Source: DASPRM01 sp035319065 (GTDB lineage Bacteria > Acidobacteriota > Terriglobia > Terriglobales > Acidobacteriaceae). From it: a stretch of 64,000 bases of DNA. The position numbers and the translations under genes are program-made. Numbering within the stretch: position 1 is the stretch's first letter; each line of letters starts with the position of its first letter. Shown one piece after another: positions 52,001 to 61,916 of this stretch. The stretch lies in assembly GCA_035319065.1 (NCBI GenBank), contig DATHDM010000316.1, positions 1-64,000 on the forward strand. The letters are read 5' to 3'. The notes beneath the pieces were generated by a model. It was given only the letters and a program-made list of their open reading frames with translations. It did no database searches and had not been told where the DNA came from.

Positions 52001-53860
52001 CTACACCTTCGCGAGCTTGCGCGCGCCCCCGGCCAGCTCGCTCTCTGCGCCCCAGGCGCGTGCCGTCTGGTCCAGATAAAGCAACACAGCGCACACCACC
52101 GCTCCCACCGCCAGCATCAGTCCCACGCTGGTCTGCCCGAGCAGCAGCTTGCCCGTGCCCAGCAGCGCGCAATAGATCATGCCGCAGCCCAACACCCAGG
52201 CTATGAGGTTGCGCCCCAGGTCGCGGTTGGGAGCCACATCCTGTACCCGCGCCGCCACCGGCCGCCAGCCGCGCACATCAGGGCGCACCTTGCGGTAGAA
52301 GCGGTCCAGCACCTCTTCGTGCTCGGGGCGAGTCACGAGCGTGACCGCCACCCACACCACAGTAGCCACCACGGTTGTCGTCAGCGCGGTCTTGGCGAAC
52401 AGCACCGAGCTGGCGCCGGAGAACGGCGATCCGCGCCCCATGACGCGCATCCACAACCCGCTCCAGTTGAGCACGGTTGTCACCAGCAGGGAGGTTGCCA
52501 TGGCGGAGATCTCGCTCCAAGCATTGATCCGCCACCAGTACCACCGCAGAATGTAGACCGCGCCCGTGCCCGCGCCGATCTGAAGCACGATCTGCCAGCC
52601 GGACCCGATCGACGCCAGCTGCAGCGACACCCACGCTGAGGCGATCACGAGCAGCACTGTCGCCAGCCGCGAGGCATTCACGTAATGCTGCTCGCTGGCG
52701 TTCTTCTTCAGGAATCGCCGGTAAAAATCCGCAACCAGGTACGACGCGCCCCAGTTCAGCTGCGTCGCCACCGTGGACATGAAGGCCGCCAGAAATCCAG
52801 CGATGGCCACGCCCCGCCAGGCGTGCGGCAGGTGCTGATTGAGCATCAGGATGTAGCCGCTCTCGGGCTGCGCCAGATTGGGATAGAGGACGATTACCGC
52901 CAGCGCGGTGATGATCCAGGGCCAGGGACGCAGAGCGTAGTGCGCCACGTTGAACCACAGCACGGAAAGCAGCCCGTTGCGCTCATCCTTGGCGCTGAAG
53001 ATTCGCTGCGCGATGTATCCGCCGCCCCCCGGTTCCGCCCCCGGATACCAGAACGCCCACCACTGCAGTCCGAGGTTCACCAGAAACGTGATCACCGGAT
53101 ACGCCCACAGCGGCTCTGCCGTCAGCCCGCGTGAAAAATCGGGCAGTACGCGCAGCGGATTGGAAGCCTGTGCGCCGCCGGCAGCCGACATCGCGCTCAG
53201 CCGGGCGATCATCACGTCCATGCCGCCGATCGCCCTGACGGCGTAGAACGCCAGCGCGATCACAATCCCCATCTTCAGGCAGAACTGGAAAAGGTCAGTC
53301 CACAGCACCCCCCACAGCCCGCCCAATGACACGTACAGGCCGGTGAAGGGAACGATGAACAAAACGGTTATGGCGAGCGCCGAGCGCTCGCTGACTCCCA
53401 TCGTCGTGCCCACGATACTGACCATGGCGCGAGTGACCCAGCCCAGGATCAGACAGTTCATAAGCAAGCCGAGATAGATGGCGCGGAAGCCACGCAAGAA
53501 TGCGGCCGGTTTGCCTGCATAGCGGATCTCGGCGAACTCGACGTCGGTGATCACCCCGCTGCGCCGCCACAAGCGCGCGAACAGAAACACCGTCATCATG
53601 CCGGACAGCAGCATGCTCCACCACAGCCAGTTCCCCCCAACTCCTTGGCGATAGACCAGCCCGGTGACCACCAGCGGCGTATCGGCGGCGAAAGTGGTGG
53701 CTACCATCGACGTCCCAGCCAGCCACCAGGAGACATCGCGGCCGGAGACGAAGTATTCGTCCACGCTCTTCCCCGAACGGCTGCGGAAATAGAGGCCCAG
53801 CAGTAGCGTGATTCCCAGGTAGGCGGCAATCGCGGTCCAGTCCAGCAGGGTGAAGTTCAT
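52001..53860 (-). CDS. Sodium:solute symporter family protein (SLC5/SSF)
   Basis: A 619-residue inner-membrane transporter. It has 13-14 hydrophobic helices, and the N-terminal 'YLGITLLLGLYFRSRSGKSVDEYFVSGRDVSWWLAGTSMVATTFAADTP' is a clear SSF signature. 'GVLWTDLFQFCLKMG' and 'FLAAFMSTVATQLNWGASYLVADFY' are also conserved family parts. The substrate (sugar, amino acid, osmolyte or carboxylate) cannot be chosen. The C-terminal tail adds about 60 residues. It is on the same strand as the SYLF gene 163 bases upstream. Confidence 0.9.
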   Translation of the reverse strand: MNFTLLDWTAIAAYLGITLLLGLYFRSRSGKSVDEYFVSGRDVSWWLAGTSMVATTFAADTPLVVTGLVYRQGVGGNWLWWSMLLSGMMTVFLFARLWRRSGVITDVEFAEIRYAGKPAAFLRGFRAIYLGLLMNCLILGWVTRAMVSIVGTTMGVSERSALAITVLFIVPFTGLYVSLGGLWGVLWTDLFQFCLKMGIVIALAFYAVRAIGGMDVMIARLSAMSAAGGAQASNPLRVLPDFSRGLTAEPLWAYPVITFLVNLGLQWWAFWYPGAEPGGGGYIAQRIFSAKDERNGLLSVLWFNVAHYALRPWPWIITALAVIVLYPNLAQPESGYILMLNQHLPHAWRGVAIAGFLAAFMSTVATQLNWGASYLVADFYRRFLKKNASEQHYVNASRLATVLLVIASAWVSLQLASIGSGWQIVLQIGAGTGAVYILRWYWWRINAWSEISAMATSLLVTTVLNWSGLWMRVMGRGSPFSGASSVLFAKTALTTTVVATVVWVAVTLVTRPEHEEVLDRFYRKVRPDVRGWRPVAARVQDVAPNRDLGRNLIAWVLGCGMIYCALLGTGKLLLGQTSVGLMLAVGAVVCAVLLYLDQTARAWGAESELAGGARKLAKV

Positions 53861-54023
53861 GCGGGGCTACTTTCTTCTGACGGCACTCAGTAGTTCCGGC
53901 TTTGTGAAGGCTCCGGGTGCGGCCATATCTTTCTGATTCCCAGGTGGCCTGTCAATTCTGCCCCTCGACGCTCCGAGGCGCTGAGTGCTTCCCCGTCCCC
54001 GCCGTTCAGTTCCGGGCGCGTTC

Positions 54024-54740
54024 CTAGTCGTCCTTGAGCGACTTCGGATCCGACAGGTTGCGCGGCGACCTCTGGTTCAGCAGCGACACCAGCTTCTGGC
54101 CCGACGCCGGCGTTCCCACCGCATGCTCGCGGACAATCTGCTTGGCGCTCAGCTTCCGCCCGTAGAGGTTTTCGTTCGCCCCGTTGTCCTGGCGAAGGGT
54201 TGAGCCCTCCAGCGAGACCCCGGCAAACAGCCCGCGCGAACGCGAATAGGACAGGATCTCGGCCCGCATCACGATGTCGGTCGCGGCAGTCGCATCGCGC
54301 CCCTTGGGGCCAGCCGCAGCGGCGGCATCGGCTCCCAGCTTCACTTTGCTTTTCAGCAGCGAACTCGCACCGCGCGGATTCATCACCAGCAGCACGAAAT
54401 CCGTCTCCTCGCCGCCCAACTGGAACCCGATGTTCGCTCCCTCCAGCGCATACATTGCCGGGGTGCCCCACGAGCCGGTGTAGTGTTCTCCAGAGCGACA
54501 AACCATGGCGCCGCGACCGAAGCTGCCGCCCACCCCGACGGCCAGCTTCTTCACCCCGGGCAGCACCAGGACGCACTCAGCCCGGTTCAAGAGGTCCTTG
54601 GGAATGCCGTCGGGAATGTCGAGGATCTCCTGCATCACTCGGCCCGATTCTTCCAGCCGGTCAACTTCGCGGTGCTTGCCAAAACTCTGGAGCGGGCAAA
54701 AGAGCGAGATGAGAACGAGTACAGTGACAGCTTTTCGCAT
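54024..54740 (-). CDS. SYLF-domain (DUF500/Ysc84-like) exported protein
   Basis: A 238-residue protein with an N-terminal signal peptide (about 1-21) and the SYLF core: 'AECVLVLPGVKKLAVGVGGSFGRGAM', 'PAMYALEGANIGFQLGGEETDFVLLVMN' and 'AEILSYSRSRGLFAGVSLEGSTL'. SYLF domains bind acidic phospholipids; bacterial members are periplasmic or outer-membrane-associated with unknown roles. GGGGGG lies about nine bases before the ATG. Confidence 0.92.
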   Translation of the reverse strand: MRKAVTVLVLISLFCPLQSFGKHREVDRLEESGRVMQEILDIPDGIPKDLLNRAECVLVLPGVKKLAVGVGGSFGRGAMVCRSGEHYTGSWGTPAMYALEGANIGFQLGGEETDFVLLVMNPRGASSLLKSKVKLGADAAAAAGPKGRDATAATDIVMRAEILSYSRSRGLFAGVSLEGSTLRQDNGANENLYGRKLSAKQIVREHAVGTPASGQKLVSLLNQRSPRNLSDPKSLKDD

Positions 54741-54890
54741 GCCAACATCCCCCCATTTTCTGGCCGGTTGGTTTCGACCATCATTTCCCGTCCCCGGGCG
54801 CCGGACCAGATTACCTAAGACGATGGATCAGGGGGCGGGGGTTACCCCGACTACGGATTCGCCTGTAGATTTAGCCGATATCCCCTGGAT

Positions 54891-55826
54891 TCAGTCTCGG
54901 CTTGCCGGGACGTCGCCGACTGGCCACGGCCAGATACCATGCACCGGCTTCCAGCCCAGAATCTGGCTGGCCTTATGATGGGAGCATCGATACGACGGGT
55001 GCCTCGGCCTGCTCGGGTCCAGGCCAGGGCGCGGCGCCCCAATTAAGTCGGCAAGCCGCTCGAGGTAGTCGCGGTAGCGGATCGGCTCATCGCAGATGTT
55101 GAAGGTCGAGCCTGCGGGAGCCCGCTCGAGCGCAAGGACGTAGGCAGCGGCAGCATCCTCGACGTTCACGGGCGAGATCCAGTTCTTGCCGTCGCCGGCA
55201 ATGGTCTTCTCTCCGCGCTTCAACGCCTGGATCTGGCGCTCCTGAGCTGTGCCCGGACCTACGAAGTGTCCCCCGCGGAGCACGGCCCATCGCATCGCCG
55301 TGTGATGATGGCGGAAGAGCCGCATCATCGATTCCACGATCGCCACTGGTTGGCAGAGGTGGGCGCGCTCCGCCGACTTATCGAGCGGAGCCGACTCATC
55401 CAGCCAATCCTCGCCGCCATCGCGGTAGGCCATCACCACGCTCTGTGCCAGGAAGCACTTCACTCCCGCCTCAAGCGCTGCTCGCTGCAGCCGTCCGGTA
55501 CCGCGAGTACGAAGCTGGGTGTTGCGATCCCATGCTCCCGGCGCCGCCGGATCGCCCGGGATGGCCGTTGCCGCGTGAATCACGGCATCGCAGCCCTCTA
55601 ACTGCGACACGAGTCGAGACTCAGCGCCGGACTCCAGCAGATCACACTGGACGCTCTCAAGGCGTGCCTCAGGGAACGTCTGCCTCACCACCGGCATGGT
55701 CCTCCAGAGCCGGTTGGCATTCTCGACATCGCGCGCCAGGCAACGCACCGAGTGTCCGGCTGCCAGCAATTGCGGAATCAGGGCGCGGCCGAGGACGCCG
55801 GTTGGTCCCGCTACCGCCACCTTCAC
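54891..55826 (-). CDS. NAD-dependent epimerase/dehydratase (extended SDR)
   Basis: A 311-residue extended SDR. The N-terminal nucleotide motif is 'VAVAGPTGVLGRALIPQLLAAGHSV', followed by 'CDAVIHAATAIPG' and 'VLRGGHFVGPG'. A YxxxK catalytic pair is not obvious, so it may bind substrates or NAD(P) without classical catalysis (NmrA-like or isoflavone-reductase-like). Its ATG at 55826 overlaps the DPP4 stop as ATGA, which indicates translational coupling with the upstream peptidase gene. Confidence 0.82.
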   Translation of the reverse strand: MKVAVAGPTGVLGRALIPQLLAAGHSVRCLARDVENANRLWRTMPVVRQTFPEARLESVQCDLLESGAESRLVSQLEGCDAVIHAATAIPGDPAAPGAWDRNTQLRTRGTGRLQRAALEAGVKCFLAQSVVMAYRDGGEDWLDESAPLDKSAERAHLCQPVAIVESMMRLFRHHHTAMRWAVLRGGHFVGPGTAQERQIQALKRGEKTIAGDGKNWISPVNVEDAAAAYVLALERAPAGSTFNICDEPIRYRDYLERLADLIGAPRPGLDPSRPRHPSYRCSHHKASQILGWKPVHGIWPWPVGDVPASRD

Positions 55827-58096
55827 GGCTGCGCGCCTGCGCCCGTGGTGGCGGCAGAACCCGGCATCAACTCGCGTTCGAAGTGAGACTCGATGCGGTG
55901 AAACAGGTGGGTGCGCGCCTCCGCCCCGGAAATCGAGTGCGTCTTATTGGGATAAAGCTCGAGATCGTAGGGAACACCACTCTTGATCAGCCCCTGGATC
56001 ATCTGCACCGTGTTCTGGAAGTGCACGTTGTCGTCGCTCGTCCCATGCACCATGAGCAGATGCCCCTTGAGGTCGGCGGCGCTGGATGTCGGCGAACTGG
56101 CGTTGTAGCCGGCTTCGTTGCTCTGGGGCAGGCCCATGTAGCGCTCGGTGTAGATCGAATCGTAAAGTTTCCAGTTGGAGACCGGGGCTACGGCGACGCC
56201 GGCCTTAAAGCGGTTGGAGTGAGTCAGGGCATAGAGCGTCATGTAGCCTCCGTAGCTCCACCCCCAGAAGCCAAGCCGGCTGGAGTCGAGTTGAGGATAG
56301 CGCTCGAGTACCTGATCGAGCGCCGCCAACTGATCCTGCAGTTCAACCTTGCCGAACTCGAGCCGTAGCGCCGCGGCGAACTCCCGCCCACGGGCAGCCA
56401 TACCACGATTGTCGACCCGCAATATGGCGAAGCCCCGGCGCGCCATCAGCTGATCGAACAGCGAGTTGGCGCCTCCCCAGTCGTCGTTCACGCGTTGCGC
56501 CCCGGGCCCGCCGTAGGGGTTGAGGATGAGCGGGATTCGCCCCGAGCTTTGTGGCGGCAGCAACAACTGCCCGTACAGCCTGGTGGCTCCATCGGCCGCC
56601 TTCAGTTCCAGCCACTCCGGCGTTATCAATCTGTAGCCATCGAGGCTGCGCGACTCCCAGAAGGTCTGGCATGCCCCTCCGGTACGGCACAAAGAGAGTC
56701 TTGGCGGAATCATCAGCGCGGTGAAGCGATCGACGTAGTGGCTGCCGTCGTTGGAAAACAACGCCTGGTGAGTGCCCTTCTCCTGGCTTACGCGGTGGAA
56801 GTCGCTGCCATCCAACTTAACTGCGAACAACTGGCGCTGTTTGGCATCCTCTGCGTTCGCAGTGAGAAAGACCGTGCCCGCGGTCTCATCCACGTAGTTC
56901 AGCTTGAAAACTTCAAAGTCACCCTTGGTAAGCTGAGCAATCAACCGGCCCTCTGCGGCCAACGGGCTCCCCTTATCGAAGCCGAAGAGGTAGAGATGCT
57001 CATGGCCATCGCGCCAACTTTCCCACAGAAATCGGTCGCCCGATTTCAGCACGCGAAGACTGTCGTTCGCCTCGACCCAAGGGCTGCCAGTCTCGCTCAG
57101 CACTTGCCGCGTGTGCCCGTTGCCGGCGTCGGCAAAATACAAATCGAGCCGGTTCTGCAGGCGGTTCAGCACCTCGAAGTAAAGCAGGCCTTCACGCACC
57201 CAACCGAAACGGGGGATATAGAAATTCTTGGGGTCATCGCCGAAGTCGATCCAGCGTACTTTTCCGCCATTGGCATTCACGACTCCCAGGCGAACTTCGG
57301 GATTGGGATCGCCTGCTTTCGGGTACTTCTGGTTCTCCACCCGCGGATGCATTGGCAGCCAGTCGGTAATGGGATAAGTAGGGACCGGCTTTTCGTTCAT
57401 CTGCAGAAACACGATCTGCTTGTTGTCAGGCGACCAGAAATAGTTGCTGCGCACATTGAGTTCTTCGGCGTAGACCCAATCAACCTCACCGTTCAAGGTG
57501 TCGTCGCCGTCCGAGTGAGTGAGCGGACGTTCACCGCCATCGGGCAAGGGCCGCACCCACAGGTCGTGCTTGCGGATGTAAGCGACGTGATGCCCGTCGG
57601 GGGAAAACTTCGGATCGGTGCTGGGATCGGGAGAAGACGTCAACTGCACGCCGGTGCCGCTTTCCAGGCCGAAATACCAGAGCTGCCCGTGGGAATCGAA
57701 AAGCAGGTGCTGCGAATCGGGTGCCCAGTGGTAGGCCGCTACCGCGTAGCGCGTGGTCCATTCCTTCTGGCGCTCGTCGGCAATCTTGGTGGCAGGTGGC
57801 GCCAGCGACGACAGCTTAGTTTCCCCCACCAGCACTGCCTTCTTCCCGCCGGCCGCATCCACGTACCATAGTTCCCCGTGGTCTCCGGCGTCGTCCCGCT
57901 GTACAAAGGAAATTCTGGTTCCGTCGGGACTCCACTCCAGCGTCTCCGGCGTTCGGCCCGTCACACCGCCTTCGGCAAAGATCGCCTCGATGGTGAGCTC
58001 CCCCTTGGAGTTTTGAGTTTGCGCGCTCAAGGGGACAGCGAGCAACGCAGCCAGGATCAGAGAAGGAAGGGCCAGCAGCCGTGGAGTTGGTTTCAT
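55823..58096 (-). CDS. Dipeptidyl peptidase IV-like S9B peptidase, exported
   Basis: A 757-residue exported serine peptidase. Signal peptide to about residue 26 (ends LSAQ). An eight-bladed beta-propeller (about 45-480) with 'DWVYAEELNVRSNYFWSPD', whose Glu-Glu pair is the N-terminus-binding site of DPP4, precedes the alpha/beta-hydrolase domain with catalytic Ser in 'GWSYGGYM' near residue 614. It should cleave Xaa-Pro dipeptides in the periplasm. AGGAG precedes the ATG. First gene of the DPP4-epimerase pair. Confidence 0.93.
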   Translation of the reverse strand: MKPTPRLLALPSLILAALLAVPLSAQTQNSKGELTIEAIFAEGGVTGRTPETLEWSPDGTRISFVQRDDAGDHGELWYVDAAGGKKAVLVGETKLSSLAPPATKIADERQKEWTTRYAVAAYHWAPDSQHLLFDSHGQLWYFGLESGTGVQLTSSPDPSTDPKFSPDGHHVAYIRKHDLWVRPLPDGGERPLTHSDGDDTLNGEVDWVYAEELNVRSNYFWSPDNKQIVFLQMNEKPVPTYPITDWLPMHPRVENQKYPKAGDPNPEVRLGVVNANGGKVRWIDFGDDPKNFYIPRFGWVREGLLYFEVLNRLQNRLDLYFADAGNGHTRQVLSETGSPWVEANDSLRVLKSGDRFLWESWRDGHEHLYLFGFDKGSPLAAEGRLIAQLTKGDFEVFKLNYVDETAGTVFLTANAEDAKQRQLFAVKLDGSDFHRVSQEKGTHQALFSNDGSHYVDRFTALMIPPRLSLCRTGGACQTFWESRSLDGYRLITPEWLELKAADGATRLYGQLLLPPQSSGRIPLILNPYGGPGAQRVNDDWGGANSLFDQLMARRGFAILRVDNRGMAARGREFAAALRLEFGKVELQDQLAALDQVLERYPQLDSSRLGFWGWSYGGYMTLYALTHSNRFKAGVAVAPVSNWKLYDSIYTERYMGLPQSNEAGYNASSPTSSAADLKGHLLMVHGTSDDNVHFQNTVQMIQGLIKSGVPYDLELYPNKTHSISGAEARTHLFHRIESHFERELMPGSAATTGAGAQP

Positions 58097-58290
58097 TTAC
58101 GCTCCTGCGATTCCAATCAGTGTGCAGAGGAAAACCCAAAAGTTTACAACGCCTGGCAGGGTGGCGCGGACACTGCGGTCCGGCGTTCATGCCCCCAGCG
58201 GGTTCGGCGGCCCGGAGATCCCCCGCACCCCCCTCCCGCCCTCGTAGCAGCGATCGCTCAGCGTGTTACAATTTGGCCAACTGGCCCTCC

Positions 58291-59064
58291 ATGAATTCTG
58301 ATCTTCAGAACCTGATCGAGCTGCAGAAAGTCGACCGGGAAATCGCTCGTCTAAGTGCGGAAATTGCCGCTTTGCCAAGGCGAGTGGCGGCCATCGAGGA
58401 GAAACTCCGCTCCACCCGGGAGCGCATGGAGGCCGCCAAGGGAGTCCTGAAGGCCGACGAGCAGGCTCGCCGCAAGTACGAGGGCGAAATCCAGTCGCTG
58501 CAGCAGAAAATTTCCAAGTACCGCGAGCAACAGTTGGCGGTGAAAACCAACCAGGAATACAAGGCCCTGACCCATGAGGTTGGGTTTGCCGAGCAGCAGA
58601 TTCGCAGCTGTGAGGACAAGATCCTGGAGATCATGGTCAACGCCGAAGACAAGGAACGCATCGTCAAGCAGGCCGAAGGCGAGCTGAAAACCCACAGCGC
58701 CGCTATCGAGAAGGAGAAAGCGGAGGCGCGGTCGCGCACCGCGGAGGACGAAAGGCTGCTCGCCGAGTTCAAGGCCCAGCGTGAGAGCCTCCGTTCCGCG
58801 ACCAACCCGGATGCGCTCCGCCATTACGATCGCGTGCTCAAGCTGCGGGGCAGCGCCATTGCGGAAGCCATCGATCATCGCTGCTCGGCATGCCAGGTTA
58901 TGCTGCGGCCACAGGTATTCAATGAAGTGCAGAGCAACCAGCAGGTCATTACCTGCGATTCCTGCAATCGGATTCTGTTCTACGACCCATCGCGCGAGCC
59001 GGAAGCGGTGAGTGAGCCGGAGACAGCGGAGAAGTCCGTCGCGGACAATCTTCCCGCTCACTGA
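58291..59064 (+). CDS. Coiled-coil protein with C-terminal C4 zinc ribbon
   Basis: A 257-residue protein: a long antiparallel coiled coil (about 5-180, 'LIELQKVDREIARLSAEIAALP' and many heptads) and a C-terminal C4 ribbon, CSAC-x19/20-CDSC (about 200-227), a layout called zf-RING_7 / DksA-like. Proteins of this family are widespread and thought to be nucleic-acid-associated, with no clear activity. A TACAAT box 18 bases before the ATG suggests a short-leader transcript. Followed 22 bases later by a TPR gene. Confidence 0.85.
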   Translation: MNSDLQNLIELQKVDREIARLSAEIAALPRRVAAIEEKLRSTRERMEAAKGVLKADEQARRKYEGEIQSLQQKISKYREQQLAVKTNQEYKALTHEVGFAEQQIRSCEDKILEIMVNAEDKERIVKQAEGELKTHSAAIEKEKAEARSRTAEDERLLAEFKAQRESLRSATNPDALRHYDRVLKLRGSAIAEAIDHRCSACQVMLRPQVFNEVQSNQQVITCDSCNRILFYDPSREPEAVSEPETAEKSVADNLPAH

Positions 59065-59086
59065 CACACCGCCGGGGAGGTGGATC

Positions 59087-60100
59087 ATGCGCGCACGTCG
59101 CTCTTACCTGCTTACCTTGCTTCTCATGCTTGTGAATCTCGCCCTGTTCGGCCAGGGTCAGCCTCGGCGCAACGCTCCGCAGACGAGCAATACGCTGCAG
59201 ATCCGCATCACCGCTGAAAACGATCGAGCTCTTTCCGACGAGCGTCTGCGAGTGCAGCTTCTCAACGCCGGCGGCGTGCCCCTTACCGAAACATTCTCCT
59301 CGCCCGAAGGCTATGCCGAATTCGGTGAGGTTGGCCCCGGCAATTACCAGGTCCACGTGACCGGCAACTCGATTGAACCGACTACCAGCGAAATGTTCAC
59401 GATTCAGTCCGGCGGCAGTGTGCCTACCATCTATATTCAAGCCAAACTCAAGTCTTCGGCTGGGGAAAGCCCGGCTCCTCCGCGGGTCGGCGCCATCATT
59501 TCGATGTCCGACCTCAACGCCCCGCCGAAGGCAAGGGCCGAGCTGGACAAGGGCAACGAAGCCTTCGCCAAGGACGATTTGAAGACGGCCAGCGAAAGGT
59601 TTCAGAAAGCCATCGCACTCTACCCTCAATACGCGCGCGCCTACAACAATCTGGGGGTAGTGGAGATGCGCCAGGGAGAAAAGGATCAGGCCAAAGCCAA
59701 CTTTGAGAAGTCGGTGAGCCTGGACGAGCGCTTCGTACCCGGCTACATCAACCTCGCGCGCCAGGCCCTAAGCAACGACAATGCGGCCGATGCCACGGCG
59801 CAGCTCAAGAAGGCGCTGGCCGTCGATCCCAACCACGCCGAGGCGCTGGCGCTGATGGCTCGCGCCCTCTACATCAGCAAGAATTACGACGAGGCACTGA
59901 CGGTTGCACAGCGCGTGCACACCCTGCCTCACGACCACTATTCCGAGGTGCATCTGATTGCCGGAAACGTGCTGATGGCGGAAGGCCAGCCCAAAGAAGC
60001 GGCAGTGGAGTTCACGATATACCTGAAAGAAAACCCCGACAGCCCGCGCGCCACAGCCGTACGCCAGATGCTGGCCAAGCTGCAGGCGCAAGCACAGTAA
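59087..60100 (+). CDS. Exported TPR protein with an N-terminal beta-sandwich domain
   Basis: A 337-residue exported protein. Signal peptide (about 1-23), a carboxypeptidase-regulatory-like beta domain (about 38-125, 'RVQLLNAGGVPLTETFSSPEGYAEFGEVGPGNYQ'), a Pro-rich linker, and four to five TPR motifs (about 165-330, e.g. 'YARAYNNLGVVEMRQGEKDQA'). Probably a periplasmic scaffold. GGGGAGG precedes the ATG. It is 17 bases before the RlmI-type gene, so one operon with the zinc-ribbon gene is likely. Confidence 0.83.
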   Translation: MRARRSYLLTLLLMLVNLALFGQGQPRRNAPQTSNTLQIRITAENDRALSDERLRVQLLNAGGVPLTETFSSPEGYAEFGEVGPGNYQVHVTGNSIEPTTSEMFTIQSGGSVPTIYIQAKLKSSAGESPAPPRVGAIISMSDLNAPPKARAELDKGNEAFAKDDLKTASERFQKAIALYPQYARAYNNLGVVEMRQGEKDQAKANFEKSVSLDERFVPGYINLARQALSNDNAADATAQLKKALAVDPNHAEALALMARALYISKNYDEALTVAQRVHTLPHDHYSEVHLIAGNVLMAEGQPKEAAVEFTIYLKENPDSPRATAVRQMLAKLQAQAQ

Positions 60101-60117
60101 TCGACCACGTCCCGGTT

Positions 60118-61296
60118 GTGAACGTGAGCCCGCGGGCGGCGGCGCGCCTGCGCCACGGCCACGTCTGGGTCTATCGCTCAGACCTCGCCGCCTCGAGCCC
60201 TCTTCCCCCCGGATCCGTTGTCGAGGTGGCGGACGAAGCCGGAAATGTCATTGGGTCCGCGTTCTACAGCAGCTCTTCGCAGATTGCGCTCCGCATCATC
60301 TGGAGCGGGGGCCAGCCCGCTCCGGACCCCTCTTCCCTGGTTGAAGAGCGCGTGCGCGCAGCCGTAGGCCTGCGCCAAACTCTGGTAAGCAATTCCAATG
60401 CCTACCGCCTTGTTTTTGGCGAAGCCGATCAGCTGCCGGGAATCATCGCCGATCGCTACAACGATGTCTTGACCGTGCAGTTTCTGACCCAAGGCACAGA
60501 TCGTGATGCGATACGAAATGCCGTCGTCCGCACCCTGGCCGACGAACTGAAGCCTGCGGCCATTGTGGAGCGCGTCGACGGGCGAATCCGCGAGCTTGAG
60601 CATCTGCCTCCGCGCCAATCCGGGATGCTTCTGGGTGAAACCAGCGCCACCATTATCCAGATGAATGGCATCCAGTTTCACTACGACGGCATGCAGGGCC
60701 AGAAGACCGGGGCCTTTCTCGACCAACGTGAAAACTACGCTGCTGCCGGCCGATACGCGCAGGGTGAGGCCCTGGATGTGTTCACCTATCAGGGAGGTTT
60801 TGCCCTTCACCTCGCCCCTCGTTGTGCGAAGGTCACGGCCGTCGATAGCTCGCGTCCGGCGCTGGAAGCCGCAGAGCGCAACGAGCAACTGAACCGCTCA
60901 ACCGGTGACCGTCCCGAGATCGAATGGATTGAGGGGAATGCGTTTGATCTGCTGAAGGACTATGCCACATCGCGAATGCAGTACGACACCATCGTGCTCG
61001 ACCCCCCCGCCTTCGCCAAAACCCGGCGCGACCTGCCCAACGCATTACGCGGCTACAAGGAGCTGAATCTTCGCGCCATGAAGATGCTGCGTTCGGGCGG
61101 AATTCTTGTGACCTGCACCTGCTCCCACCACGTGCCAGAGCACGATTTTCTGGAAGTGCTGCGGTCGGCCGCCGCCGATGCTCGCCGCTCCCCCCGCATT
61201 CTCGAGAAACGCGGCCAGGCCAAGGACCATCCGGTTCTGCTCGCGGTTCCCGAAACCAGCTACCTGAAGTGCCTCATCCTGCAATTCACCGCCTGA
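60118..61296 (+). CDS. Class I SAM-dependent rRNA methyltransferase (RlmI/RlmK-like)
   Basis: A 392-residue 23S rRNA cytosine-C5-type methyltransferase. The N-terminal PUA domain (about 1-75, 'RHGHVWVYRSDLA') is followed by the RlmI middle part and a Rossmann SAM-binding domain with 'GEALDVFTYQGGFALHLA' and the catalytic 'VLDPPAFAK' plus 'VTCTCSHHV', whose Cys acts in cytosine methylation. It starts from GTG 17 bases after the TPR gene. The exact rRNA position is not predictable. Confidence 0.92.
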   Translation: MNVSPRAAARLRHGHVWVYRSDLAASSPLPPGSVVEVADEAGNVIGSAFYSSSSQIALRIIWSGGQPAPDPSSLVEERVRAAVGLRQTLVSNSNAYRLVFGEADQLPGIIADRYNDVLTVQFLTQGTDRDAIRNAVVRTLADELKPAAIVERVDGRIRELEHLPPRQSGMLLGETSATIIQMNGIQFHYDGMQGQKTGAFLDQRENYAAAGRYAQGEALDVFTYQGGFALHLAPRCAKVTAVDSSRPALEAAERNEQLNRSTGDRPEIEWIEGNAFDLLKDYATSRMQYDTIVLDPPAFAKTRRDLPNALRGYKELNLRAMKMLRSGGILVTCTCSHHVPEHDFLEVLRSAAADARRSPRILEKRGQAKDHPVLLAVPETSYLKCLILQFTA

Positions 61297-61385
61297 GCGC
61301 GGCATGGGGGACGGGTGCGGCGCGGCTGAAGCTGCGCGCTATCAAGCGCATCCGATGGGGCGTGGGCCAACAAGCCAGGCAACGA

Positions 61386-61916
61386 TCAGTCCCAGCCCAT
61401 CCGCTGCCTTAGGCCGGTGATGTGGGCGACGTGATGGCGCCCGTGCCAGGCATAGAGCGCCAGCAGATAGTCGAGGTCAATGGTTCCAATCTCAGGATGG
61501 ACGAGGGGACGGCGCCATTGCTCGGGAGTCATCGATCGCAACAGCAGAACCCAGCGGTGGTGAAGGGCGTCCATGAGGTTGAGGGAAACCTCGACGGGGG
61601 CGGACGTGGCGTCAGTCAATTCGGCCCAAAGCTTCTCATCGTAGGTGCGGATGCTTGGCTGGTTCTCGGTGAGAGCCAGGCGAAAGCGAGTGTAGCTGTT
61701 GAGGTGGCTGTCAGGAACGTGATGGACGACCTGGCGCACGGTCCAGCCTCCGGGGCGGTAGGGCGTGTCGAGTTGCGCTTCACTGAGGCCGGAAACGGCG
61801 GAGCGCAGCTTCGCGGGTGCAGCTCCTATTTGTTGAATGCAATCCAGGCGCTGCTGATCGTTGAGCGGCCCGGCGTAAGCAAACTTGCCGACCGGGAAAC
61901 GAAGATCTTCTGCCAT
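61386..61916 (-). CDS. DinB-family YfiT-like protein (putative metal-dependent hydrolase / bacillithiol transferase family)
   Basis: A 176-residue cytoplasmic four-helix-bundle protein, 'FPVGKFAYAGPL' at the start and His ligands His65/66, His71 and the C-terminal 'HGRHHVAHI' (His158, 162, 165). This is the YfiT/BstA signature, which binds nickel or zinc and in Bacillus acts as thiol-S-transferase. GGAGG precedes the ATG. The 294 bases to its right hold only a short hairpin and no gene. Confidence 0.9.
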   Translation of the reverse strand: MAEDLRFPVGKFAYAGPLNDQQRLDCIQQIGAAPAKLRSAVSGLSEAQLDTPYRPGGWTVRQVVHHVPDSHLNSYTRFRLALTENQPSIRTYDEKLWAELTDATSAPVEVSLNLMDALHHRWVLLLRSMTPEQWRRPLVHPEIGTIDLDYLLALYAWHGRHHVAHITGLRQRMGWD

